The position numbers and the translations under genes were made by a program. A DNA stretch of 64,000 bases from Martinezella dioscoreae (lineage in GTDB: Bacteria; Pseudomonadota; Alphaproteobacteria; Rhizobiales; Rhizobiaceae): positions 930,001 to 994,000 of the forward strand of contig NZ_BLAJ01000002.1 in assembly GCF_009176305.1 (NCBI RefSeq). The letters are read 5' to 3'. Shown here one piece after another: positions 1 through 7,168 of this stretch. The notes under the pieces are model-generated. The model was given only the letters and a program-made list of their open reading frames with translations, was not told the origin of the DNA and did no database searches. Within the stretch, counting starts at the first letter, position 1, and each line of letters starts with the position of its first letter.

Positions 1-647
1 CCATCACCGATGATCGCCTTGGTATTGGCCTTGGTGATGACCTTGATGCCGCGCTCCTCGACCGCCTTTTGCAGGAGATAGCCGGCGGCCGGATCGAGCT
101 GGCGTTCCATCAGAGTCGGCTGCACATGAAGAACGGTGACATCCATACCACGCAGGCTAAGCCCAGCGGCCGCTTCCAGACCGAGCAGGCCGCCGCCGAT
201 GACAACGGCCTTTTCGCGTGACTGAGCCGCAAGCAGCATGGCCTGCACGTCGTCCAGATCGCGATAGGTGATGACTCCGCGAAGATTGTTGCCGGGAACG
301 GGGATGATGAAGGGAACGGAGCCTGTCGCGATGACAAGCTTGTCGTAGCTCTCCGTCACGCCGTGATCGGAGGTGACCGTCTTTGCCGCCCGGTCAATGG
401 CGACGATCTTGTGTCCCTTGTAGAGCGTGATGCCGTGCTTGATGTACCAGCCGTCGCCATGGATGATGATCTGCTCGAAGTCCTTTTCGCCTGACAGCAC
501 CGGCGACAGCATGATGCGATCGTAATTGACGCGCGGTTCAGCGTTGAAGATCGTGACCTGATAGAGGCCGGGCGCCTTTTCCAGCAGATATTCCAGCATG
601 CGCCCTGGCGCCATGCCATTGCCGATGATGACGAGTTTCTGGGTCAT
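1..647 (-). CDS. nirB: Assimilatory nitrite reductase [NAD(P)H] large subunit, N-terminal part
   Basis: The first 215 residues of a flavoprotein; the gene continues beyond the left edge. NirB reduces nitrite to ammonium in the cytoplasm using NAD(P)H, FAD, siroheme and an Fe-S cluster. Visible here are the N-terminal dinucleotide-binding motif (GNGMAPGR, residues 9-16), the conserved NYDRIMLSPVL stretch (41-51), the ATGS motif (107-110) and the second Rossmann motif VVIGGGLLGLEAA (148-160). The siroheme and Fe-S parts lie outside the window. The ATG at 647 begins 4 bases after the stop of the transporter ATPase gene, so it is the next gene of the nrtA-nrtB-nrtD operon and should share its leader control. 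Confidence 0.93.
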   Translation of the reverse strand, partial: MTQKLVIIGNGMAPGRMLEYLLEKAPGLYQVTIFNAEPRVNYDRIMLSPVLSGEKDFEQIIIHGDGWYIKHGITLYKGHKIVAIDRAAKTVTSDHGVTESYDKLVIATGSVPFIIPVPGNNLRGVITYRDLDDVQAMLLAAQSREKAVVIGGGLLGLEAAAGLSLRGMDVTVLHVQPTLMERQLDPAAGYLLQKAVEERGIKVITKANTKAIIGD

Positions 648-651
648 GGTA

Positions 652-1449
652 TCACTCCGCGGCTTCGACGAAGCGGTGGCGTTCGTAGAGGAACTTCAGC
701 ACGGCCTCGCGGCATTTGAGGTAGGTTCTGTCGGACGCAAGCTCGATGCGGCTGCGCGGCCGCGGGATCGGCACTTCAAGGACATCGCCGATATGAGCGG
801 CCGGGCCATTGGTCATCATGACGATGCGGTCGGAGAGCAGCACGGCTTCATCGACATCATGGGTGATCATCACCATCGTGCTACCGAGGCGGGCGTGGAT
901 TTCCATGACGGCATCCTGAAGATGGGCGCGGGTGAGCGCATCCAGCGCGCCGAAGGGCTCGTCAAGCAGCAGGATCTTTGGCTCCATGGCGAGTGCGCGG
1001 GCAATGCCGACACGCTGCTTCATGCCGCCTGATATTTCCGAGGGACGCTTGTCCTTGGCATGGGCCATCTGCACGAGATCGAGGTTGCGCATGACCCAGT
1101 CATGACGCTCCGCCTTGCTCTTCGTGCCGCGGAATACCTTCGAGACAGCGAGATTGACGTTCTCGTAAACGCTGAGCCAGGGCAGCAGGCTATGGTTCTG
1201 AAAGACTACGGCGCGATCCGGACCTGGCGCGTTGACTTCCCGGTTCTCAAGCAGCACCGCACCGGCGGAAACAGGCGTGAGGCCCGCAATGAGGTTCAAC
1301 AGGGTCGACTTGCCGCAGCCGGAATGGCCGATGATCGACACGAATTCGCCCTTGTCGATGATGAGTTCGATGCCCTTCAGGACTTCGGCACGTTGGCCGC
1401 CGCGATCGAAATATTTGTTGATATGATCGAGCTTCAGATAGGCGCTCAT
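652..1449 (-). CDS. nrtD: Nitrate/nitrite ABC transporter ATP-binding protein
   Basis: 265-residue ABC ATPase of the nitrate/taurine (NrtCD/SsuB/TauB) class that energises nitrate uptake at the inner membrane. Walker A GHSGCGKS (41-48), signature SGGMKQR (140-146), Walker B ILLLDEP (159-165) and the H-loop histidine in MITHDVDE (197) are all present, so it should be active. It lies between the permease (10-bp gap) and nirB (4-bp gap). Cyanobacteria use two ATPases, NrtC and NrtD; only the single-domain NrtD type is seen here, as is usual in proteobacteria. nasD is an alternative name. Confidence 0.92.
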   Translation of the reverse strand: MSAYLKLDHINKYFDRGGQRAEVLKGIELIIDKGEFVSIIGHSGCGKSTLLNLIAGLTPVSAGAVLLENREVNAPGPDRAVVFQNHSLLPWLSVYENVNLAVSKVFRGTKSKAERHDWVMRNLDLVQMAHAKDKRPSEISGGMKQRVGIARALAMEPKILLLDEPFGALDALTRAHLQDAVMEIHARLGSTMVMITHDVDEAVLLSDRIVMMTNGPAAHIGDVLEVPIPRPRSRIELASDRTYLKCREAVLKFLYERHRFVEAAE

Positions 1450-1459
1450 TGGGTTCTCC

Positions 1460-2356
1460 TCAATTGCTCGTCATGCCGCGGGTCACGACGGCACCGAGGC
1501 CTGCGACCAGGCGGTCGAGGACGAAGCCGGTGATGCCGATGTAGGCGAGTGCGACGATGATGTCGGGCAGACGCGAGGAGTTCCATGCGTCCCAGATGAA
1601 GAAGCCGATGCCGACACCGCCGGTCAGCATCTCGGCGGCAACGATTGCAAGCCAGGAAAGCCCGGCGCCGATGCGAAGGCCCGTGAAGATGTAGGGAGCG
1701 GCCGCCGGCACCATGATGCGGAAGAAGAATTCGATCTGGTTCAGCCGCAGCACCTTGGCGACGTTGCGATAATCCTGTGGAATGTTGCGAACGCCGACTG
1801 CCGTGTTGATGATAACAGGCCAGATCGAGGTGATGAAGATCACGAAAATCGCCGACGGGTTGGAATTCTGGAAGGCCGCGAGCGACAGCGGCAGCCAAGC
1901 AAGCGGCGGGACGGTACGCAGCACCTGAAAGATCGGGTCGAGACCGCGCATCGCCCAGACCGATTGTCCGATCACCGCACCGATCAGCACGCCGGCAACG
2001 GCGGCAAGGCCGAAGCCATAGGCGACGCGCTGCAGCGAGACGAGCACGCGCCACGCAAGCCCGATATCCTGCGGCCCGTTATAGAAAAAGGGGTAGACGA
2101 TGAGGTCGTAACTGTCCTGCCAGACCTGCGAAGGCGGCGGCAAGCTGGCGCCCGGCTGCTCACAGAGCAGCTGCCAGATAGCGAGCAGAAGCACCAGGAC
2201 TACCAGGGGCGGCAGGGCGTTACGCAAGACCGAGACAGCGATACGACCTGGATTGATGCGCCGAGCCGGGCGGGCTGCCAATGTCACGACATCGCTCTTT
2301 GCGGGAGCAGGCGCTTGCGCAACGGCAGCTTGCTGTTTGCGGGCGGTTACGGACAT
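1460..2356 (-). CDS. nrtB: Nitrate ABC transporter permease
   Basis: 298-residue inner-membrane permease of the BPD_transp_1 type, partner of the neighbouring ATPase. It has a proline- and alanine-rich cytoplasmic N-terminus (about residues 1-35), a first membrane helix at LPPLVVLVLLLAIWQLL and about five more helices. The EAA-like coupling loop is in the segment around YRNVAKVLRLNQ. I chose the ATG at 2356 because AAAAGGA lies just upstream and the homology to permeases begins after it; the frame stays open to 2536 but that extension overlaps the binding-protein gene and looks non-coding. It is the second gene of the nrtABD-nirB operon. Confidence 0.92.
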   Translation of the reverse strand: MSVTARKQQAAVAQAPAPAKSDVVTLAARPARRINPGRIAVSVLRNALPPLVVLVLLLAIWQLLCEQPGASLPPPSQVWQDSYDLIVYPFFYNGPQDIGLAWRVLVSLQRVAYGFGLAAVAGVLIGAVIGQSVWAMRGLDPIFQVLRTVPPLAWLPLSLAAFQNSNPSAIFVIFITSIWPVIINTAVGVRNIPQDYRNVAKVLRLNQIEFFFRIMVPAAAPYIFTGLRIGAGLSWLAIVAAEMLTGGVGIGFFIWDAWNSSRLPDIIVALAYIGITGFVLDRLVAGLGAVVTRGMTSN

Positions 2357-2390
2357 TGAACGAATCCTTTTTGGAAGAGAGTGCCGAGCA

Positions 2391-3689
2391 TCATGACGCC
2401 ACCTTGATCGAGAGGCTTTCGAGGTAGGCAGTGGGATTTTCGGGATCGAAAACCTTGCCGTCGAAGAAGGTTTCCTTGCCGCGCGAAGTCGATGCGGGAA
2501 TGTCCGACGCGGCAACGCCGAGATCCTTGGCGGCATCGCGCCAGATGTCTTGGCGATTCACCTGGCCGACGAGCGTCTTGATATCGGTATCGGGAGCGAA
2601 CTTGCCCCAGCGAATGTTTTCGGCGATGAACCAAGCGTCGTGGCTCTGATAGGGATAGGAAACGCCTCCCTTCCAGAACTTCATGTAAAGATCGGTGCCC
2701 TTGGCGATCCGGCCGTTGCCGTAGTTGATGTCGCCCTTGAGGCGGCCGAGCACGTCCTTGGGCGGCACGTTGAACCATTGCCGCTTGCCGAGAATGGCCG
2801 CCATCTCCTCCTTGTTGTCCATGCTGTCGCACCATTGCTGGGCTTCCATGACCGCCATCAGCAGGGCCTTGGCCGCATTCGGATTCTTTTCGATCCAGTC
2901 TGCGCGCATGCCGAGCGCCTTTTCCGGGTGGCCCTTCCAGATTTCGCCGGTCGTACAGGCGGTAAAGCCGATCCCCTGATTGACGAGCTGCTCGTTCCAA
3001 GGCTCGCCGACGCAGAAGACGTCCATGTTGCCGACCTTCATGTTCGCCACCATCTGCGGAGGCGGTACGACGATGGTCGAGACGTCCTTGTCGGGATGGA
3101 TGCCGCCCGCCGCCAGCCAATAGCGGATCCAAAGATCATGCGTGCCGCCGGGGAAGGTCATGGCCGCCTTGATCTCCTTGCCCGCGGCTCTTTTCGCGTC
3201 GAAGGCGGCTTTCAGCTTGGATGCGTCAAGCTGCACACCGGTTTCCGCATATTCCTTTGCAACCGAAATGCCCTGGCTGTCGTAATTGAGACGGGCGAGG
3301 ATCGCCATCGGCACGGCTTGGTTGTTCTGCGTCACCTTGCCCGTGTGCATGAGGTAGGGGAGCGGCGAGAGGATGTGGGCGCCGTCGATGCCGTTTGCCG
3401 CCCCGCCGAGCACGAGATTGTCGCGGGTTGCACCCCAGGAGGCCTGCTTGGCCACATCGACGTTGGAAAGGCCATGCTTTTCGAACAGGCCCTTTTCCTT
3501 GGCAATAACCAGCGGTGCGGCATCCGTCAGCGCGATATAACCAAGCTTCACATCCGACACTTCAGGTCCGGTGGTTGCTGCAAAGGCACCGGAGGGGAAA
3601 GCGGTCCTGACGGCGCCGATCAGGGCTGCCGTGGCGGATGTCTTCAAAAGGTTTCGGCGCGTAATACCACCGGAAAGGATCTTCTTCAC
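2391..3689 (-). CDS. nrtA: Nitrate ABC transporter substrate-binding protein, Tat-exported
   Basis: 432-residue periplasmic binding protein of the NrtA/CmpA family. The N-terminus carries a twin-arginine signal (ITRRNLLKTSATAALIGA), so it is probably exported folded. Family hallmarks include SWGATRDNL, FPGGTHDLWIRYWLAAGG and VGEPWNEQL. The start is a GTG at 3689 preceded by GGGGAA about 7 bases upstream; the frame is open further upstream, but that stretch is the regulatory leader. It is the first gene of the transport operon. It resembles the next upstream gene product (4058-5362), which lacks a signal and is the cytoplasmic sensor NasS. Confidence 0.92.
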   Translation of the reverse strand: MKKILSGGITRRNLLKTSATAALIGAVRTAFPSGAFAATTGPEVSDVKLGYIALTDAAPLVIAKEKGLFEKHGLSNVDVAKQASWGATRDNLVLGGAANGIDGAHILSPLPYLMHTGKVTQNNQAVPMAILARLNYDSQGISVAKEYAETGVQLDASKLKAAFDAKRAAGKEIKAAMTFPGGTHDLWIRYWLAAGGIHPDKDVSTIVVPPPQMVANMKVGNMDVFCVGEPWNEQLVNQGIGFTACTTGEIWKGHPEKALGMRADWIEKNPNAAKALLMAVMEAQQWCDSMDNKEEMAAILGKRQWFNVPPKDVLGRLKGDINYGNGRIAKGTDLYMKFWKGGVSYPYQSHDAWFIAENIRWGKFAPDTDIKTLVGQVNRQDIWRDAAKDLGVAASDIPASTSRGKETFFDGKVFDPENPTAYLESLSIKVAS

Positions 3690-3735
3690 TTGCAGTTTCC
3701 CCTTGTTTTGCTCGTGACGCGTGGATTTTGGACAT

Positions 3736-3806
3736 AAAAAAACGCCGCTCGGTTGATGCAGCCCGGGACAGGAAAGGAATCCTCGGGGCAAGAACCTTGC
3801 GACGTC
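3736..3806 (-). terminator. Candidate leader terminator of the nrtA operon, ANTAR-controlled
   Basis: Reading on the minus strand, GACGTCGC (3806-3799) can pair with GCGGCGTT (3748-3741), giving 8 bp with two G-U pairs, followed at once by seven U (3742-3736). The loop is long and contains smaller hairpins; a shorter alternative stem is GCTGC (3762-3758) with GCGGC (3748-3744). The 5' arm overlaps a possible hexaloop hairpin at 3801-3812 (GAC, loop ATCGAC, GTC), so the two cannot form together. That is the arrangement expected of ANTAR antitermination. The stems are modest and the pairing is my reading, not a computed fold. Confidence 0.5.
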
Positions 3807-3841
3807 GATGTCTTTGCGAGCGCGTTTTCCGCGCATTGCGT

Positions 3842-3865
3842 GCTTCGATCGCCGTTGATCGAAGC
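3842..3865 (-). promoter_or_regulatory. ANTAR-type hexaloop hairpin at the 5' end of the nrtA leader
   Basis: On the minus strand, perfect 9-bp arms GCTTCGATC and GATCGAAGC enclose the loop AACGGC. ANTAR proteins recognise hairpins with six-base loops that have A at position 1 and G at position 4, which this loop matches. The hairpin begins one base after the transcription start predicted from the sigma-54 promoter, so it would be the first structure of the nascent RNA. NasT, encoded just upstream, is the obvious ligand. A second hairpin with a five-base loop (GCGCG, GAAAA, CGCGC) lies at 3820-3834. Confidence 0.72.
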
Positions 3866-3877
3866 GAAATTGAATAA

Positions 3878-3892
3878 GCAAGCCGCGTGCCA
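3878..3892 (-). promoter_or_regulatory. Sigma-54 (RpoN) promoter of nrtA
   Basis: The minus strand reads TGGCAC, five bases (GCGGC), TTGC, then T. This matches the -24/-12 consensus TGGCACG-N4-TTGCW with no mismatch. The -12 C is at 3878, which puts the start of transcription near 3866, directly before the ANTAR hairpin, and leaves a leader of about 177 bases before the GTG. It implies NtrC-type nitrogen control. A dyad TTGC-N7-GCAA at 3971-3985 and a hairpin-forming GAGCGG/CCGCTC repeat at 3993-4007 lie upstream and are possible activator sites; I cannot assign them. Confidence 0.78.
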
Positions 3893-4057
3893 GTTTTTCA
3901 CGGCGCGATCATGGCATTGTAATTGCTCGATTATTCAGGGGGGTGGTCCGACGGCTCGCTTTGCGGGCAGTTGCGATTTCTGCAAATATTTTGAGCGGAT
4001 GCCGCTCGCCGGCTTTTGATCCTGCGTTTATTCTGTGCAGCGCAGCATGCCTTGAGG

Positions 4058-5362
4058 CTAGATGTCGTCGCTCAAAGACTGCGTCGCGCTTGTCGTTTTC
4101 ACGGCAAATCCGGCGACATAGGCGGCGATTTCCGCTGGATCGAAAATATGGCCGTCCATGAAGCGGTCGCCATCCCTGCCGCCCTCGATACGGATATCGG
4201 CATCGTCGGGCGACGCCTCGCTGCCGAGTGCCAGCCGATAGAGATCGGAACGGTAGGCCGAGGCTGCCATCTTCATGTTCTGCTCGGAAAATGCGCTTTG
4301 CCCCCAGCGTATCATCTGGCTGAAGATCCAAAGCGCTTGGCTCGGGCGCGGATAGTTGGCAAAGCCGCCATGGAAACTGAAATACCTGTCGATGATGCGG
4401 CGATGGCCCCTGGCATCAAGGTTGAATTCGCCCGCCAGCACATGGCGGATGATGTGCACAGGTGCCGCAATATAGCGCTGATCGGCAAGCGCTTCGGCAA
4501 GGGAATCGTGATTTTCCGGCCGGTCACACCAGCGCGCTGCTGCGTCCAGCGCCACGATAAGGCGCGACACGGTTTCCGGATGGCTTTCGGCCCATTCCGG
4601 GCGCATGCCGATCACCTTTTCGGGTGCGGAGGGCCAGATATCCTGCTTGGCTGCGACGATGCGGCCGACGCCTCGTTCGGATGCGACCATGTTCCAGGGT
4701 GCGCCGACGCAGAAGCCATCGATGGCGCCGGCGGCGAGCGCATCGGATGTGAGGGGCGGCGGCACGACGACGAGCTTCACGTCCCGGTCCGGATCGATGC
4801 CGCCGGCGGCCAGCCAATAGCGGAATTCGTAATTATGCGACGAGAAGGGATAGGTCATGCCAAGCGTCGGCGGCTGCTCCCCGCGCGCCTTCATATTGTC
4901 GACCACTTTCGCAAGCGCCTGCGAATTTTCCAGTGCGCTTGCCTGATCGGACAGGCCTGTTTCTTCGCACATGCGGTCGAACAGGCGCGTCGATAGCGTG
5001 ATGGCATTGCCGCCGCAGCCGAGAGAGAATGGCGTAATCGTGGGCGAGGGGTTCGAGCCGAGCCCTAGCATCGCCGCGACCGGCATCGGCGAGAGCATAT
5101 GGGCGATGTCGAACTGACGAAAGGCAAGACGGTCGCGGACATTGGCCCAGGAGACGTCCTTGACGAGATCGAGGGCGATCCCCTCCTTGCGGGCGAAACC
5201 AAATTCCGCCGCCGCAATCAGGACAGAAGCATCGACGAGCGGAATGAAGCCGGCGCGCAGTATGCGCGGGCCTTCGCCGGCAATCTGGGCAGGCGCCGAA
5301 GGATTGCTGTCGCCTGCCTGCTGGGCTTTGGCGGAACGAGTTGCTTGCACTCTCATATTCAC
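4058..5362 (-). CDS. nasS: NasS-type cytoplasmic nitrate/nitrite sensor
   Basis: 434 residues of the same fold as NrtA (WANVRDRL, YPFSSHNYEFRYWLAAGGI, FCVGAPWN) but with no signal peptide: the N-terminus is a polar, glutamine- and serine-rich stretch of about 30 residues. This is typical of NasS, which holds the ANTAR protein NasT inactive until nitrate or nitrite binds. It is followed by the nrtA leader and preceded, 49 bp away, by nasT. Starts at 5362 (ATG AAT ATG) or 5356 are equally possible. An orphan transport-binding protein is the alternative, but the pairing with nasT argues strongly for the sensor. Confidence 0.87.
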   Translation of the reverse strand: MNMRVQATRSAKAQQAGDSNPSAPAQIAGEGPRILRAGFIPLVDASVLIAAAEFGFARKEGIALDLVKDVSWANVRDRLAFRQFDIAHMLSPMPVAAMLGLGSNPSPTITPFSLGCGGNAITLSTRLFDRMCEETGLSDQASALENSQALAKVVDNMKARGEQPPTLGMTYPFSSHNYEFRYWLAAGGIDPDRDVKLVVVPPPLTSDALAAGAIDGFCVGAPWNMVASERGVGRIVAAKQDIWPSAPEKVIGMRPEWAESHPETVSRLIVALDAAARWCDRPENHDSLAEALADQRYIAAPVHIIRHVLAGEFNLDARGHRRIIDRYFSFHGGFANYPRPSQALWIFSQMIRWGQSAFSEQNMKMAASAYRSDLYRLALGSEASPDDADIRIEGGRDGDRFMDGHIFDPAEIAAYVAGFAVKTTSATQSLSDDI

Positions 5363-5411
5363 TCCGATGCCTCCCCTCTCAAGGCGGCGGACAAGGTGGG
5401 GCTCGGTACGC

Positions 5412-5999
5412 TCACATCAGCAACCCCGCTGCCGTCACAACGCTTTGCGCGATCTCGGACATCTTCTTCTTCTCGTTCATGGCCGTCTGTCGCAGCAGCG
5501 CGAAGGCTTCCTCCTCCGAAAGGCCGCGCATCTTCATCAAGATTCCCTTGGCCCGCTCGACGATCTTGCGTTCTTCAAGCGCAGACTTGGCGTCCGCCAG
5601 TTCCCGCTGTAGCCGGCTGAAGGCATTGAAGCGGCTGACGGCCATATCTAGGATTGGCTTGACCCGCTCCTTCTTGAGGCCGTCGACGATATAGGCTGAT
5701 ACGCCGGCCTCGACAGCCGCTTCGATCGAGGCGGTGTCGGAACGATCGACGAACATGGCGATTGGCCGCCCTACCGTCCGCGTCAGCTGAAACAGATGCT
5801 CCATCATGTCGCGGTTTGGATTTTCGAGATCGATGATGATGACGTCGGGACGTAGCGTCTCGATCGTGCGTGCGACGCCCTGCACTTCATGGATGACCGT
5901 CACCCGCGCATGACCAGCCTCCCGCAGCCCCTCTTCGATGATCGAGGCGCGGATCGTGTTTTCATCGATCACAAGAATGGTCAGATCGAGACGGCTCAT
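5412..5999 (-). CDS. nasT: ANTAR-domain antitermination response regulator NasT
   Basis: 195 residues. An N-terminal receiver-like domain (LTILVIDENTIRASIIEEGL, then DVIIIDLENP) is followed by a coiled linker and a C-terminal ANTAR RNA-binding domain (about 130-190), with the typical ALEERKIVERAKGILMK and AFALLRQTAM motifs. ANTAR proteins bind paired hexaloop hairpins and prevent terminator formation in the leader. NasT is kept inactive by NasS. The MSRLDL start at 5999 fits the family; an in-frame ATG at 6017 would add six residues. Its target is most likely the leader at 3736-3865. Confidence 0.9.
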   Translation of the reverse strand: MSRLDLTILVIDENTIRASIIEEGLREAGHARVTVIHEVQGVARTIETLRPDVIIIDLENPNRDMMEHLFQLTRTVGRPIAMFVDRSDTASIEAAVEAGVSAYIVDGLKKERVKPILDMAVSRFNAFSRLQRELADAKSALEERKIVERAKGILMKMRGLSEEEAFALLRQTAMNEKKKMSEIAQSVVTAAGLLM

Positions 6000-6055
6000 T
6001 GCATCTTTATGACGCAATGCAGCAAGGCGAACAAGTGTTGCTCGCTGAAATATTG

Positions 6056-6086
6056 GGCGATTTTAAAAATCGCCTAAATATTAGGC
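6056..6086. promoter_or_regulatory. Two overlapping dyads between nasT and the siderophore operon
   Basis: An AT-rich 98-bp gap contains the dyad GGCGATTTT/AAAATCGCC (6056-6074, one central base) overlapping a second dyad GCCTAA-ATA-TTAGGC (6072-6086). The first could be the terminator of the siderophore operon, which ends at 6116 on the minus strand, though no long U-run follows. Either could be an operator for nasT. Both functions are inferred from symmetry only. Confidence 0.4.
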
Positions 6087-6115
6087 TATTTCGACCTGTT
6101 CTGGCTATTTCCTCA

Positions 6116-7168
6116 TCAACGCTGCCAATAGGCGGCGATGCTGAAAGTGCCGGGATCCCTGGCCATCTCGCTCTTGACGAAAGCGCGGACGACACGCGCC
6201 TGCTTCTGTTCGCAGGCGACCCAGACAAAGGTTTCCGGATCGGCCGCAGGCACGATGTCGCGCAGGATGCGTTCAAGCGTATCCGTCGTCCCGGCAGCGG
6301 CATCATTGCGATGCAGCCAGGTGACATCCATCGATGCGCTTGATGTCAGCGGCTGCTCTTCTTGTTTGTCGGCGACCTCAAGAAGGATCCGCAACTCGGC
6401 ATCGGCAGGGACGGAGGCTGCAATGCGGGCGATAGCCGGCAGCGCGGTTTCGTCGCCAGCAAGAATGAGTTTGCGCGCTGCTGGCACGCCGCCGCCACCG
6501 GGGCCGATCAGGCCGGCAGGATCGCCGGGGCGAGCAGTCAACGCCCAGGTCGCTCCCGGCACATCGTCGCCTTCATGTACGACGAAATCGATATTCATCT
6601 CGCCGCGGTCAAGATCGATGCTACGGATCGTATAGGCGCGGATGGTCAGCGCATCATCGCCCTTCGGCCAATGGATGCGGCCGTCCGGCTCCGTATGCGG
6701 CCAGACCGGCTCGCGGCCTTTCGGCGGAATGAGCAGGCGCGCATGCAGGCCGCCCTCGACGAAATGCCTGGCATCATCAGTCGCAACGACGACGCGGCGC
6801 ATGTGCGGAGTGATATCGTAGGCATCGACGACCCTGATTTCGCGGAAGTTCGGTATGGCTGATGGTTGCGGGCCGTCGGCCCAATCGAGGGCGAGAGTGT
6901 TGCTGGTGGAGAGTTCGAACAGGTTTTCGGCGACCATGCTGCGGATCGTGAAGAGCATGGCTGCCGTCGGGCAACGTAGCTTGATGTCGAGACGATCATT
7001 GCTGACGGCGATGTCGGCGCTGCCGATGACGGTATCGAGGCGGGCTCCGGCCTCACTTCTCGTGATGGTGACATGTTCGGCAAAACGCGCGCAGAACTGA
7101 TCCAGCAATTGACCGGCATCCTTGTGGGTCGCCACGCCGGAAGCGGTGAAATCCCTTGAATGCATCAT
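6116..7168 (-). CDS. Siderophore-interacting protein with N-terminal DUF2218 domain
   Basis: 350-residue cytoplasmic flavoprotein. The first ~100 residues (CARFAEHVTITRSEAGARL ... CPTAAMLFTIRSMVAENLFEL) look like the DUF2218 domain. From about residue 105 on it is an FAD-binding siderophore-interacting protein (SIP/ViuB family): RAYTIR is the flavin motif, LILAGDETALPAI the NAD(P)H-binding region, and SIAAYWQR the typical C-terminus. SIPs reduce ferric siderophores so that the iron is released after uptake. It overlaps the permease gene by 4 bp and is the last gene of the operon. A second SIP lacking the extra domain lies at 16810-17583. Confidence 0.9.
   Translation of the reverse strand: MMHSRDFTASGVATHKDAGQLLDQFCARFAEHVTITRSEAGARLDTVIGSADIAVSNDRLDIKLRCPTAAMLFTIRSMVAENLFELSTSNTLALDWADGPQPSAIPNFREIRVVDAYDITPHMRRVVVATDDARHFVEGGLHARLLIPPKGREPVWPHTEPDGRIHWPKGDDALTIRAYTIRSIDLDRGEMNIDFVVHEGDDVPGATWALTARPGDPAGLIGPGGGGVPAARKLILAGDETALPAIARIAASVPADAELRILLEVADKQEEQPLTSSASMDVTWLHRNDAAAGTTDTLERILRDIVPAADPETFVWVACEQKQARVVRAFVKSEMARDPGTFSIAAYWQR

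Noticed and set aside
2550..3737. A 395-codon plus-strand frame opposite nrtA.
   Set aside because: It lies wholly over a gene with clear Tat signal and family motifs; the antisense protein has no recognisable features.
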